The notes: generated by a model not told the origin, from the letters alone. Counted from the first letter of the stretch, positions 25,808 through 35,390 are shown. The stretch is DNA of 64,000 nucleotides from an uncultured Carboxylicivirga sp. (GCF_963674565.1 NZ_OY771430.1:4836001-4900000), one strand, 5' to 3'. Program-made: numbers and translations.

Positions 25808-25841
25808 AGTGATATTAATTTGATATCACTATATTATCACT
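25807..25841 (-). promoter_or_regulatory. candidate operator of the SPFH-Arc operon
   Basis: TAGTGATAT (25807-25815) and ATATCACTA (25823-25831) form a perfect 9-base inverted repeat with a 7-base spacer. A third half-site TATCACT at 25835-25841 repeats the one at 25824-25830 with an 11-base period. The array starts at the first base of the SPFH start codon. The 11-base spacing equals one helical turn, which suits a ribbon-helix-helix or winged-helix regulator. Confidence 0.6.
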
Positions 25842-25869
25842 TTATTTTTATTTATTCAAATTTTGTTGC

Positions 25870-25897
25870 AAAAAAAATACCCGGGATAATTCCCGGG
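25870..25897 (-). terminator. intrinsic terminator of the uracil/xanthine permease gene
   Basis: CCCGGGA (25880-25886) pairs with TCCCGGG (25891-25897) around TAAT, and on the minus strand eight T residues follow. It separates the permease from the SPFH operon. Confidence 0.88.
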
Positions 25898-25924
25898 CAT
25901 GATACATAAAAAGAAATGATATTA

Positions 25925-27136
25925 TTATTTTTTCATTTTCACAGGCTTTGATTTATCTGGAAGGATAAGATTTAGAATTACTCCTGATAATGAAGCTAAA
26001 CCAATGCCGGCAAGAGAAAAATTACCGATGTTAATAACGGCACCACCAATTCCAATTGTTAAAATAATAGATACTATTACCTGATTTCGTGTTGATGATA
26101 ATTTAGCCTTGGATTCAACCAGGGTTCGGATGCCTACGCTGGCAATCATACCAAAAAGTAAAAGCATAATACCGCCGAGTACTGCTGGTGGAATCGATTT
26201 AAGAAATCCACTTACCTTACCAACCAACGAGAATACAATTGCTGTAATTGCTGCAATGCGTAAAACCCTTGGATTAGTAATTTTTGTTAAGCTGATTGCA
26301 CCTGTTACTTCAGAATAGGTTGTATTAGGAACACTGCCCATTAAAGCTGCCAGTGAGGTTGCGATACCATCACCCAGCATAGTTCGGTGTAAACCTGGTT
26401 TTTTAATGAAATTCTTTTCAGCAACTGCTCCAATTGCGTACATGTCACCAACGTGTTCGATTAAAGGAGCAATGGCAACAGGAGTCATGTATATAATAGC
26501 TTTCCAGCTCCATTCAGGCGCTGTAAATGGGGGCAATGAAAACCATGCCGCATCTTTGATTGGGGTAAAATCAATTTTGCCCAATATCAATGCGAGTATG
26601 TATCCAACAAGAATCCCCATAAATATAGGAATCAGTTTAATGAGTCCTTTTGTGTAAATAACAATTGCAATGGCTGTTAATAAAGAAACAATAGCCAGTG
26701 TCCAGTCGCTTTTTGCCATTTTAACAGCTTCGGGTGCCAAGGATAGACCAATTACCATTATTACAGGTCCAACAACGACAGAAGGAAAGATTCGTTCAAT
26801 GAAGCCGATGCCCCATAATTTAATCAGGCCGGAAACAATCATATAAACAACACCAACAGCTATTAATCCTGATAGTGTTCCTGCCAGACCAAATTGTTTC
26901 GTAGCTTCAACAATAGGTGCAATAAAGGCAAAACTACTTCCAAGAAATACAGGAACTTGTCCTTTAGTGACTAAATGAAATAATAAAGTACCGATACCTG
27001 CAGATAGCAGAGCAATTGATGGGTCGATACCAACAAGAAGTGGAACAAGAACAGTAGCGCCAAAGGCTACAAATAGAAATTGAATTCCAATGATAATTTG
27101 ACGCGGCAATGGCATCGAATCAGATTTTTTATTCAT
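25925..27136 (-). CDS. nucleobase:cation symporter 2 (uracil/xanthine permease)
   Basis: This is a 12-14-helix membrane permease of the NCS2 family. The N-terminal GIQFLFVAFGATVLVPLLVG, the middle EHVGDMYAIGAV and SVPNTTYSEVTGAISLT motifs are the UraA/XanQ substrate-binding signatures. I chose the ATG at 27136 (403 residues), because the in-frame upstream extension of 71 residues overlaps the divergent promoter and shows no similarity. Whether uracil or a purine is the substrate cannot be settled by eye. UraA-like uracil uptake is most likely, since PNTTYSE resembles that group. Confidence 0.88.
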   Translation of the reverse strand: MNKKSDSMPLPRQIIIGIQFLFVAFGATVLVPLLVGIDPSIALLSAGIGTLLFHLVTKGQVPVFLGSSFAFIAPIVEATKQFGLAGTLSGLIAVGVVYMIVSGLIKLWGIGFIERIFPSVVVGPVIMVIGLSLAPEAVKMAKSDWTLAIVSLLTAIAIVIYTKGLIKLIPIFMGILVGYILALILGKIDFTPIKDAAWFSLPPFTAPEWSWKAIIYMTPVAIAPLIEHVGDMYAIGAVAEKNFIKKPGLHRTMLGDGIATSLAALMGSVPNTTYSEVTGAISLTKITNPRVLRIAAITAIVFSLVGKVSGFLKSIPPAVLGGIMLLLFGMIASVGIRTLVESKAKLSSTRNQVIVSIILTIGIGGAVINIGNFSLAGIGLASLSGVILNLILPDKSKPVKMKK

Positions 27137-27235
27137 TGATTGGCGATTTGTATTAGTTAGAATTGGTCCAAAGATAGAATTGTGTATTTGATTCTCAAAA
27201 TGAAAGAAAACGTTATGGTTGGTAATGGAATGTAG

Positions 27236-27267
27236 TTTGTGCAAATTATTTAAAAATGCTAGGTTTG
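27236..27267 (+). promoter_or_regulatory. Bacteroidota-type promoter for the APC permease gene
   Basis: TTTG at 27236-27239 and TAGGTTTG at 27260-27267 are separated by 20 bases, a full consensus match. It supports the ATG at 27285 as the start and implies a leader of only about 13 bases. Confidence 0.7.
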
Positions 27268-27284
27268 TTATAAACAAATTGTTT

Positions 27285-29519
27285 ATGCAGAAATCCCTCA
27301 CAAATCCAAATGCTGGTTTTGGTTCAGTGGCCGTTTTTATGACAGCCATCTCAACGATTCTTGGAGCAATATTGTTTTTACGATTTGGATATGCTGTAGC
27401 TCATGTTGGATTAGGCGGTGTAATTGGAATTATTGTGATTGGGCATATTGTAACGGTGCCAACCGCTTTGGCAGTAGCCGAAATAGCAACAAATCAGCGT
27501 GTGCAGGGTGGAGGGGCTTACTTTATTATTTCCCGGTCATTTGGATTGAATATAGGTGGTGCCATTGGTTTTGCTTTGTTTTTATCACAAGCTATAAGTG
27601 TTGCCTTCTATATTATTGCTTTCGGAGAAGCTTTTGAACCACTTATAGCTTACATGTCGGAACAACTGAATCTGCATATGGATACTGTTGTTTTAAAGCG
27701 AATTATTACTCTTGTGGTAATGACGATCCTTGCCTTGATAGCTGTTCTGAGGGGTGCTAATATTGGAATGAAAGCTTTATACGGGGTGGTGGCATTATTA
27801 TTTGTTTCAATTGCCATGTTTTTATTGGGTGATCCGATAGATGGGAGCAAACCATTGACTTTAAATGAAACCATAAAAGAACATGATTCCTTCTTTTATG
27901 TATTTACCATTGTGTTTCCCGCTTTCACGGGTATGGCTGCCGGTTTGGGATTATCGGGTGATTTAAAGAATCCTAAAAAATCGATTCCAAGAGGAACGCT
28001 GTTGGCCACCTTGGTTGGTATGTTGGTATATATTGCAGTTGCAATTAAACTGGCCGTGTCAGCCTCCGTTGAAGATCTTGCTTCTGATCAGTTAATAATG
28101 TCTCGTATAGCCATTTGGGAGCCTATTATTCCTATCGGTCTTGCGGCAGCTTCACTCTCCTCAGCTATTGGGTCAATGCTGGTTGCACCACGCACTTTAC
28201 AGGCCATTGGCTACGATTCTATCATGCCCTTTAGTAATTTCAATAACTGGATTGCCCGTGGTCGTAAGGAAGACAATGAACCTATTAATGGCAGTCTTAT
28301 TACCATAATCATTGCATATTTCTTTATTGTAATTGGAGATGTAGATTTTGTTGCCAAAATTATTTCCATGTTTTTTATGGCAACCTATGGTGCAATTTGT
28401 CTGATTTCATTCCTGGAGCATTTTGCAGCAGATCCTTCCTATCGACCTACTTTTAAATATAACCGTTGGATCTTTTCATTGGTGGGAGCACTTCTCTCGT
28501 TTTGGTTGATGTTTAAAATGAATTGGGCCTATGCTGCTTTGTCATCATTAATAATGGCTGTAATCTATCATCTTATTACAATTGCCCGGCCTGAGAAGCA
28601 AGGATTGGAAAAGCTTTTTAAAGGAGTAGTTTTTCAATTGAGCCGACAAATTCAGATTTTTGTTCAGCGAGCTAATAAAGAAGAAGAGCAATCGCATTGG
28701 CGACCTTTTGCTATTTGTGTATCTGAAGATTCATTTAAACGTCAAGCGGCTTTTGATATGTTGCGGTGGATTTGCTATAAGCATGGATTCGGAACCTATA
28801 TCCATTTTATCAAAGGATTCTTGAATAAAGAAACACATCACGAATCGCAGGAAGTTTTATCCAGATTAATAAAACAATCTGAAGGAAGTAAAAGCAGACT
28901 TTATCTTGATACCATTATCAGCCCTTCTTACACGTCGGCAATAGCACAAGTGATACAACTTTCAGGTATCAGTGGAAAAGGAAATAACCTGATATTATTC
29001 GAATTCTCACGATCAAATCCAGAATCTCTCAAATATGCTCTGGATAATTATCATTTATACCAGGCGACAGGTTTTGATGTATGTATGCTGAATTCATCTT
29101 ACAAAGGATTTGGGTATCGTCGTGAAATTCATGTGTGGATTACAGCCAAAGATTTTAGAAATGCCAACCTGATGATATTGCTGGCATATATCATTTCGGG
29201 TCATCCCGACTGGCATAATGCGGTCATCAAGATTTTTGCTACCTTTCCGCAGAATCAGGTTGAAAAACAACGTGCCCGTTTATTGGAATTGATACAAGGA
29301 GGACGATTACCCATATCTCCAACTAATGTTTGTTTCATTCCTTTAGCCGATAATCAAACCATTCAGGAGGCGATTATTAAAAACAGTGCTGATGCCGATT
29401 TAACAGTTGCCGGTTTTACTCCTGATCAGGTTACTGATAATCAGAGTTGGTTGGTTGATTATGGAGACCTGGGCAATGTGTTGTTTGTGAACACCTTTAA
29501 TAAAAAAGATATCAAATAG
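27285..29519 (+). CDS. APC-superfamily permease, cation-chloride-cotransporter-like
   Basis: A membrane domain of about 12 helices (residues 10-440) starts with GFGSVAVFMTAISTILGAIL and carries a GGGAYFIISRSFG motif. Both are typical of amino acid permeases of the NKCC/KCC-like branch. A soluble C-terminal domain of about 270 residues follows, as in bacterial cation-chloride-cotransporter relatives. I chose the ATG at 27285 (744 residues), because the upstream ATGs overlap the promoter. The substrate cannot be told: amino acid or potassium-chloride type transport are both possible. It is followed by a glycosyltransferase gene. Confidence 0.82.
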   Translation: MQKSLTNPNAGFGSVAVFMTAISTILGAILFLRFGYAVAHVGLGGVIGIIVIGHIVTVPTALAVAEIATNQRVQGGGAYFIISRSFGLNIGGAIGFALFLSQAISVAFYIIAFGEAFEPLIAYMSEQLNLHMDTVVLKRIITLVVMTILALIAVLRGANIGMKALYGVVALLFVSIAMFLLGDPIDGSKPLTLNETIKEHDSFFYVFTIVFPAFTGMAAGLGLSGDLKNPKKSIPRGTLLATLVGMLVYIAVAIKLAVSASVEDLASDQLIMSRIAIWEPIIPIGLAAASLSSAIGSMLVAPRTLQAIGYDSIMPFSNFNNWIARGRKEDNEPINGSLITIIIAYFFIVIGDVDFVAKIISMFFMATYGAICLISFLEHFAADPSYRPTFKYNRWIFSLVGALLSFWLMFKMNWAYAALSSLIMAVIYHLITIARPEKQGLEKLFKGVVFQLSRQIQIFVQRANKEEEQSHWRPFAICVSEDSFKRQAAFDMLRWICYKHGFGTYIHFIKGFLNKETHHESQEVLSRLIKQSEGSKSRLYLDTIISPSYTSAIAQVIQLSGISGKGNNLILFEFSRSNPESLKYALDNYHLYQATGFDVCMLNSSYKGFGYRREIHVWITAKDFRNANLMILLAYIISGHPDWHNAVIKIFATFPQNQVEKQRARLLELIQGGRLPISPTNVCFIPLADNQTIQEAIIKNSADADLTVAGFTPDQVTDNQSWLVDYGDLGNVLFVNTFNKKDIK

Positions 29520-29543
29520 CCTAACATTTCATTTCTGCAAAAA

Positions 29544-31199
29544 ATGAAGAAGAAGAAAGAGTCAGATTTGGATTTTATGGATAAGTTTGAAAACATCTGT
29601 AAAAGCCGGTCATCAGTAATTTTAACTGTTATTTTAGCTGTTTTCTCGCTAATGTCATTCCTGTTATTTAGCCTGCGAGTGAGCATTGGTGGAGATGATA
29701 GTACTTACATTATCCGGGCTGTAAATTTTTTAAATGAAGGATCCTATCCTTCGTTTCAAGGTCCGGTATATCCCCTGTTTTTATCAATATTCATTAGTGT
29801 TTTTGGTGTTAAACTTGGACTACTAAAGTTGACGTCTTTTGCCTTAATGTTAACTTCGATGTTTGGATTTTATAAAGTGTTCAAAGAAAGAATACCGTAC
29901 TGGTTGATATTTTCTACAATGTTACTATTGAGTGCCAGCAGTTATTTTATCTTTTTCACAAGTCAGACTTATAGTGAAGCTTTGTTTATGGCTTTACAGA
30001 TACCTGTATTTATTTTATTGTTTAAAGATGCAGAATCAAAGGAAGAATTTAACTGGAGACGTTTAGTGATAATTGCCGGATTAATTGTTATCAGTTACCT
30101 TACACGTACTGTAGCTATTGGCACCTTAATAGCAGTTTTAGCTTTCTATTTAATCAATAAAAACTATAAAAAAGCTGGAGCTGTTTTAGCAGGAACTGTT
30201 GTACTCTTCTTTGTGTTTTTATTACTAAAAAGTTTGATTTGGAGTAATGGAATGTTTGATGGTGGTCAGGCTTCTACCTTAATCTACAAGCATCCTTACG
30301 ACAAATCTCAGGGAATGGAAACATTTGGAGGTTATCTGATGCGTTTTGTTGATAATTCAAACTTATATCTGGGTAAGCAATTACTCAAGATGACAGGACT
30401 TAAAGAAGCTACATCAATATCGTACAATGTATTGATAACTATACTGTTGTATGTGCTTTTTATTTTTGGTTTTATCAAATCTTTTAAAGAGAATAAATAC
30501 CTGCAGTTTACGGGAATTTATGTAGCGGTAATGTTAGGAATAACATTTGTTGTGCTGCAGAAATTATGGGATCAGTATCGTTTAATTGTGCCGTTCTTTC
30601 CATTCATGTTAATCATGATTTTTTATTCGATGAATAAAATAAGACAGGTTTTTAAACTGAAACTAATTGGTTATGCTTTTATAGCATTGTTTGCATATTC
30701 TACTCTTTCATCCTTTGTAATTTCATTCGACAACATTGATTTGATGACCTTGCGTCGAAATATAAAAGGTGAAAAGCTTTTAGGTTATACCGATGACTGG
30801 GTGAATTATTTATCTATGACTGAATATGTGGATGATCGTTTGCCTAAAAATGCGTATGTGGCAGTTCGTAAGCCCAATATGGCTAGTTTGTATGCAAACG
30901 GACGTAAATTTTATGGAATCTATCGATTTGACACACAGGATCCGGATAAATTACTAAAGATGCTGAAGGATAAGAATGTGACACATATTGTCATGGCAAG
31001 CTTAAGAAAGAATCCAACGGTTTATAACAAACAAACCATAAATACCATTCAGAGATATATGTATTACATTGTTCAGAAATATCCTGATGTTTTTGAGGTT
31101 ATTCATCGTATAGGAGAGCAGGAGCCTGCATATCTGTTTGAGATTCATTACGACAGGTTAAGAATAAACCCTGAGTTGGAAACCAAAACAAATCAATAA
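29544..31199 (+). CDS. GT39/ArnT-like membrane glycosyltransferase
   Basis: This is a 551-residue polytopic membrane protein with about 10-11 helices. The first periplasmic loop has the acidic GGDDSTYIIRAVNFL motif, resembling the catalytic Asp region of GT-C enzymes (PMT/ArnT-like), and a GPVYPLFLSIF stretch follows. Such enzymes transfer a sugar from a polyprenyl-phosphate carrier to an extracytoplasmic acceptor. A soluble C-terminal domain follows the last helix. The next gene includes a dolichol-phosphate-sugar-synthase-like GT2 domain, which could make its donor. Confidence 0.75.
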   Translation: MKKKKESDLDFMDKFENICKSRSSVILTVILAVFSLMSFLLFSLRVSIGGDDSTYIIRAVNFLNEGSYPSFQGPVYPLFLSIFISVFGVKLGLLKLTSFALMLTSMFGFYKVFKERIPYWLIFSTMLLLSASSYFIFFTSQTYSEALFMALQIPVFILLFKDAESKEEFNWRRLVIIAGLIVISYLTRTVAIGTLIAVLAFYLINKNYKKAGAVLAGTVVLFFVFLLLKSLIWSNGMFDGGQASTLIYKHPYDKSQGMETFGGYLMRFVDNSNLYLGKQLLKMTGLKEATSISYNVLITILLYVLFIFGFIKSFKENKYLQFTGIYVAVMLGITFVVLQKLWDQYRLIVPFFPFMLIMIFYSMNKIRQVFKLKLIGYAFIALFAYSTLSSFVISFDNIDLMTLRRNIKGEKLLGYTDDWVNYLSMTEYVDDRLPKNAYVAVRKPNMASLYANGRKFYGIYRFDTQDPDKLLKMLKDKNVTHIVMASLRKNPTVYNKQTINTIQRYMYYIVQKYPDVFEVIHRIGEQEPAYLFEIHYDRLRINPELETKTNQ

Positions 31200-31247
31200 A
31201 TTAGATTATTACACAACTAAGTAGATAGCAACTGGGAAAAGTAGATT

Positions 31248-32675
31248 ATGAGAGCAAATCCTGAGCGTATTAAATATTTTGAATCTAGAGCAGATAATTG
31301 GGTTAAGTATCGTAAAAGAAGATCATATTATTGGGATTCAATAACCAGATATTGTAATTATTTTATCCACGAAGATAGTACAGTGCTCGAAGTTGGTTGT
31401 GGTTCCGGAGAACTCCTGGCTGCTATTAACGGTAAAGAAAAAGTGGGGATAGACTTTTGTGAACCTATTCTTGATCAGGCAAAAGAGCAATTTCCAGATA
31501 TCAGATTTGAATTGATGGAAGCTGAGAATATTAATCTGGATCAGAAGTTTGACGTTATTATCCTCTCCAATTTAATAGGTGTCTTAGATGATATTGAACA
31601 TGTTTTCAATCAGTTAAAAAATGTTTGTCACGAGAAAACCAGAATTATTGTAACCTACTATAATCGATTTTGGGAACCTATTATTAGACTGGCTGAATTT
31701 CTTGGGCTAAAAAAACATACGCCGGAACAGAACTGGCTTTCAAATGGAGATATAGTAAATTTGTTGTATTTGTCAGATTTCGATGCTTATAAGAATAATC
31801 GGAGCATGTTTCTGCCATATCGAATTCCTCTTTTGTCAACATTCTTCAACCGGATATTGTCACGATTACCCTTATTGCAGAATCTGGGACTGAATCAGTT
31901 TGTTTTTGCCCGTCCAATTCCTAAAAGACTCACGAATGAGGAGATGGAAAAAGAGTATTCTGTTTCGGTTGTTGTTCCGGCTCGAAACGAAAGTGGAAAT
32001 ATTGAGGATGCCATAACCCGTACTCCATTGATGGGTAAATTTACAGAGTTCATATTTGTTGAAGGTAATTCGACTGATGACACCTGGGAAACCATTCAGA
32101 GAGTTGCTGAAAAATATAAGGATACCCATCGCATTAAAATAATGCAGCAGGAAGGAAAAGGAAAAGGTGATGCTGTTAGAAAAGGCTATGCTGCTGCCGA
32201 AGGTGATATACTCATGATTCTGGATGCAGATTTAACTATGCCACCTGAAGATTTACCTAAATTCTACAAGGCGATAACCAAAGGGAAGGGCGAGTTTATT
32301 AATGGAGTTCGATTGGTTTATCCCATGGAGAAAAATGCTATGCGGACGCTCAATACAATCGGGAATCATTTTTTTAGTCGTTTTTTCACCTGGATATTAG
32401 AACGTCCTATCAAAGATACACTCTGTGGAACTAAAGTAATGTTCCGTAGCGATTATATCAGACTTGCCAAAAACAGAAAGTTTTTTGGTGATTTCGATCC
32501 ATATGGTGATTTTGATTTATTATTTGGAGCTTATAAGCTAAATCTTAAAATTGTTGATTTGCCAATTCGTTACCGAGAAAGAACTTATGGGGATACTAAC
32601 ATTTCAAGATTTAGTGGAGGTTGGTTGTTATTAAGGATGTCGGCCTTTGCAGCTGTAAAGATTAAATTTTGGTAG
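31248..32675 (+). CDS. fusion of SAM methyltransferase and GT2 glycosyltransferase
   Basis: Residues 1-220 are a class I methyltransferase with the SAM-binding motif VLEVGCGSGELLAAI near residue 46 and a Gly-Asp-type strand (VGIDFCEPIL). Residues about 240-475 are a family-2 glycosyltransferase with SVVVPARNESGNIEDAI, a DADLTMPPEDL divalent-metal motif and CGTKVMFRSD. This part resembles polyprenyl-phosphate mannose/glucose synthases but lacks membrane helices. With the GT39-like gene just upstream, it suggests synthesis and use of a lipid-linked, perhaps methylated, sugar. The methyl acceptor is unknown. Confidence 0.82.
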   Translation: MRANPERIKYFESRADNWVKYRKRRSYYWDSITRYCNYFIHEDSTVLEVGCGSGELLAAINGKEKVGIDFCEPILDQAKEQFPDIRFELMEAENINLDQKFDVIILSNLIGVLDDIEHVFNQLKNVCHEKTRIIVTYYNRFWEPIIRLAEFLGLKKHTPEQNWLSNGDIVNLLYLSDFDAYKNNRSMFLPYRIPLLSTFFNRILSRLPLLQNLGLNQFVFARPIPKRLTNEEMEKEYSVSVVVPARNESGNIEDAITRTPLMGKFTEFIFVEGNSTDDTWETIQRVAEKYKDTHRIKIMQQEGKGKGDAVRKGYAAAEGDILMILDADLTMPPEDLPKFYKAITKGKGEFINGVRLVYPMEKNAMRTLNTIGNHFFSRFFTWILERPIKDTLCGTKVMFRSDYIRLAKNRKFFGDFDPYGDFDLLFGAYKLNLKIVDLPIRYRERTYGDTNISRFSGGWLLLRMSAFAAVKIKFW

Positions 32676-32754
32676 GAGCATAAATCTTACTTTTTCTTGC
32701 AGAACGTGAGTATTTTTACATATTTTGCAAGCTTGTGACCAATAAAAACGAAGA

Positions 32755-33228
32755 ATGAAGAGAACAGCTATATTTCCCGGATCATTTGATCCTTTCACAG
32801 TAGGGCACGAAGATGTGGTTCGTAGAGGTCTTAGTTTATTTGAACAAGTTATTATTGCTGTTGGGTACAATTCCAATAAAAAGGATTTCTTCCCAATAGA
32901 AGACAGAATGCAATGGATTCGTGATGTATTTAAGGATGATAACAGAGTTCTGGTTGAAAAATATGAGGGATTAACCGTTGAATTTGCCAAAGAACGCCAG
33001 TGTACTCATATTTTGAGAGGTATTCGAACGGCTGCCGATTTTGAATATGAACGTGCCATTGCTCAGGTTAATAAGGCTATGAGTGGTTTTGATTCAGTGT
33101 TTCTTCTTACCACTCCAGAACATACACCTGTAAACAGTTCTATTGTTCGCGATATAATTAAACATGGAGGCGATGCAGGTCAGTTTTTGCCAAAAGCTAT
33201 TCAAATAAATATTAAAAAATACCTGTAA
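32755..33228 (+). CDS. coaD: phosphopantetheine adenylyltransferase
   Basis: CoaD adenylylates 4'-phosphopantetheine in the fourth step of coenzyme A synthesis. The 157-residue protein has the nucleotidyltransferase motif FPGSFDPFTVGHEDVV, the LRGIRTAADFEYE signature and the late SSSIVRDI-type motif (here NSSIVRDI). Length and motifs are canonical. The next gene begins two bases after its stop, so they are co-transcribed. Confidence 0.97.
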   Translation: MKRTAIFPGSFDPFTVGHEDVVRRGLSLFEQVIIAVGYNSNKKDFFPIEDRMQWIRDVFKDDNRVLVEKYEGLTVEFAKERQCTHILRGIRTAADFEYERAIAQVNKAMSGFDSVFLLTTPEHTPVNSSIVRDIIKHGGDAGQFLPKAIQINIKKYL

Positions 33229-33229
33229 G

Positions 33230-34687
33230 GTGAGACACGTTTTTTTAATATTATCTGCAATATTTCTTTATCTAACAAATGTAACAGCACAAAAAAATGT
33301 TGTTATTAAAGGTAAGGCTCCAGAATATGCTACCTATAGTTTGGTTTTGGAGACCATGAATAATCCTATCTCATCAGAAATGCAGGATTTGCTTGTTATA
33401 AAGGTGGATGAAGAAGGCAACTTTTACGAAACTTTTGAATTAGATCACATCACTAATGCTTCTCTCGACGTTGGAAGGTATAGAGGTAACATTTATCTGG
33501 AACCTGGTAAAACTTACGAATTAGTATTACCTCCATTTCAACCCCGTACAGATGCAGAGCGATTCAATCCATTCTTTATTCCCGAGGATGTTATCCTTGG
33601 TATAGCAAATTCTGAATCGCAAGAACTAAATAAAAATATTGTAGAATTTGATGAAGCATTACAGTTGTTATACAATGCCAATGCAAAGCAGATTTTTACG
33701 AGAGGTGACACAAAAAAGGCCTTATCAATTATTAATGAATTAGATAGTGTTTTCCCTTCAAAGAAAGGATCTTACTTTTATCAATACAAGCAATTCGCTT
33801 ACGCAGACTTAAAGTCAATAGCATATAAAAATCAGAAGCGTAGAGTTATAAAAGAGGTTTTTACCGATGAAAAGTTAGATGTTACCATTCCAAGTTTTAA
33901 GACTGCAATCAGTACTATTTTTAGTAATTTTTTCACTACGTATTTTTCTAATTCACAGGGGGATTCATTGAAGAATGCATTTGTAAATCAGGCTGGTTTT
34001 GATACCCTTTCATATATTCTTCAAACCGATCCGCTATTTGCCAAACCAGAACTGGCTGAAATTGCTTTGTTAAAAGGATTATATGATGCTTTTTATTCAG
34101 GTAGATACGATGAAGCTCATATAATTAATTTGTTTAATCAGGCTGAGAAGGTTGGTTCTTCAGAAACGATAAGGGAACTGGCAATTGGCTTACATAAAAA
34201 GGTAATTAAGTTACGGGCTGGAACAATGGCTCCTTCGTTTACCTTATATCGGTTAGATGGAAAAGAAAAATCATTAAGCGATTACTTGGGGCATTTTGTA
34301 TATCTGAGTTTTATTCATACTCAAAATCATGCTTGTAAACAAGATCTTCAGTTACTGGAGGTGATTTCGAAGCGCATGAAACGTGATGTTAAATTAGTAA
34401 CAATCATTCTGGATGAAGATCCGACTGATGCTGTTGAGATGATAAAAGAAAACAAATATAAATGGGATTTTCTTCATTATGCTTTGATGCCTAAGGTAGT
34501 ATTAGATTACAATATTAAAGCATTACCGGTTTATTATGTGATTGATCCCGAAGGTAAACTACGATTATCTCCTGCTCCTGCTCCTGGTGAAAGTTTTGGA
34601 CCAATATTCATGGAAACGCTAAGGCAGTATAAATATGAGAACCTTAGGAAAACCAAAATGAAGGAGAAGTCAATTTATGATTTGTAA
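33230..34687 (+). CDS. exported redoxin (TlpA/AhpC-TSA-like) with a single Cys
   Basis: This is a 485-residue exported protein with signal peptide VRHVFLILSAIFLYLTNVTA. The first 330 residues are a domain of unknown fold common in Bacteroidota TlpA-like proteins. The C-terminal 150 residues are thioredoxin-like, with GTMAPSFTLYRLDGKE, then the usual active-site position, then ALPVYYVIDPEG. Instead of CxxC, the active site reads HTQNHACKQ, with one Cys, the only one I find in the protein. Thus dithiol exchange of the TlpA type is doubtful. The start codon is GTG, two bases after coaD. Confidence 0.78.
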   Translation: MRHVFLILSAIFLYLTNVTAQKNVVIKGKAPEYATYSLVLETMNNPISSEMQDLLVIKVDEEGNFYETFELDHITNASLDVGRYRGNIYLEPGKTYELVLPPFQPRTDAERFNPFFIPEDVILGIANSESQELNKNIVEFDEALQLLYNANAKQIFTRGDTKKALSIINELDSVFPSKKGSYFYQYKQFAYADLKSIAYKNQKRRVIKEVFTDEKLDVTIPSFKTAISTIFSNFFTTYFSNSQGDSLKNAFVNQAGFDTLSYILQTDPLFAKPELAEIALLKGLYDAFYSGRYDEAHIINLFNQAEKVGSSETIRELAIGLHKKVIKLRAGTMAPSFTLYRLDGKEKSLSDYLGHFVYLSFIHTQNHACKQDLQLLEVISKRMKRDVKLVTIILDEDPTDAVEMIKENKYKWDFLHYALMPKVVLDYNIKALPVYYVIDPEGKLRLSPAPAPGESFGPIFMETLRQYKYENLRKTKMKEKSIYDL

Positions 34688-34707
34688 AATTTAATTGATA
34701 TCTATAG

Positions 34708-34980
34708 TTACATACCTGTGTTGAATACCATCTTTTGAACTTCAACACCCGGAATTACTTTTAATTTCTGTTCCAGTCTCTCCTGTTCTTTTGGATCACC
34801 AAATAATTCAAGAAGGATAAGTCCGCTCTGACTACAGAATTCATCATTTACCTCATGTAAACCTAAACGGGTTTTAATTGAACAACCATAACGGGTAAGT
34901 AAGGTTTGTACATGACCTGCTTCTTTGGCTCTGTCATAGACGCTAATTCCTAGTATCACAGTTAATGCATTGTTTTTCAT
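34708..34980 (-). CDS. TM1266-type (iron-only hydrogenase system) regulator-like protein
   Basis: This is a 90-residue protein with the small ferredoxin-like ACT-type fold expected of the TM1266 family: VILGISVYDRAKEAGHVQ, then RLGLHEVNDEFCSQSGLILLEL, then IPGVEVQKMVF. Family members are often located with hydrogenase maturation genes (hydEFG). I start at the ATG at 34980, because the 17-residue upstream extension lacks similarity. No hydrogenase or maturase is in this window. It is convergent with the redoxin gene and precedes a 410-base gap. Confidence 0.75.
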   Translation of the reverse strand: MKNNALTVILGISVYDRAKEAGHVQTLLTRYGCSIKTRLGLHEVNDEFCSQSGLILLELFGDPKEQERLEQKLKVIPGVEVQKMVFNTGM

Positions 34981-35390
34981 CTTGTCTGATTTTAGAGTAA
35001 TCAAATTACCAATAAAGTGACAGGTTTTCAAGAGTATTCTTATTTAGAGATGCTATTCTATTCAAGTTTTTCTATGAGATAGCTGTAAATATGGTATTTG
35101 AAAAATTATGAAAATTAACTTGAAACAGACATGAAATATAATATGAATCAAATATGATGATCCCATGTTTTGTTGTTAAATATTAATAAGGTGATATAAT
35201 GGACAGTAATATAAATAGATAAGTGGATTGTGGCTTCGACAATAATGATAAAATATTTATTTAATAACAATGAGTAGGAATAATGTTATGATGTAAATAT
35301 TACTGAATATAAGGTAGGAAACGTTATCTATATTGATTCTTAGTAAAAAAGTTACAAAATTTAATGTAAATCAATCCAAATCTACCTTTT
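34981..35390. other. 410-base AT-rich intergenic stretch
   Basis: The region between the divergent TM1266-like gene and the chemoreceptor gene is very AT-rich. I find no gene, strong hairpin or consensus promoter. A long leader or regulated promoter of the chemoreceptor is the likeliest content. Confidence 0.5.

Noticed and set aside
25925..27349. 474-residue version of the uracil/xanthine permease
   Set aside because: The 71 extra N-terminal residues are antisense to the APC permease promoter and start; the ATG at 27136 fits the family.
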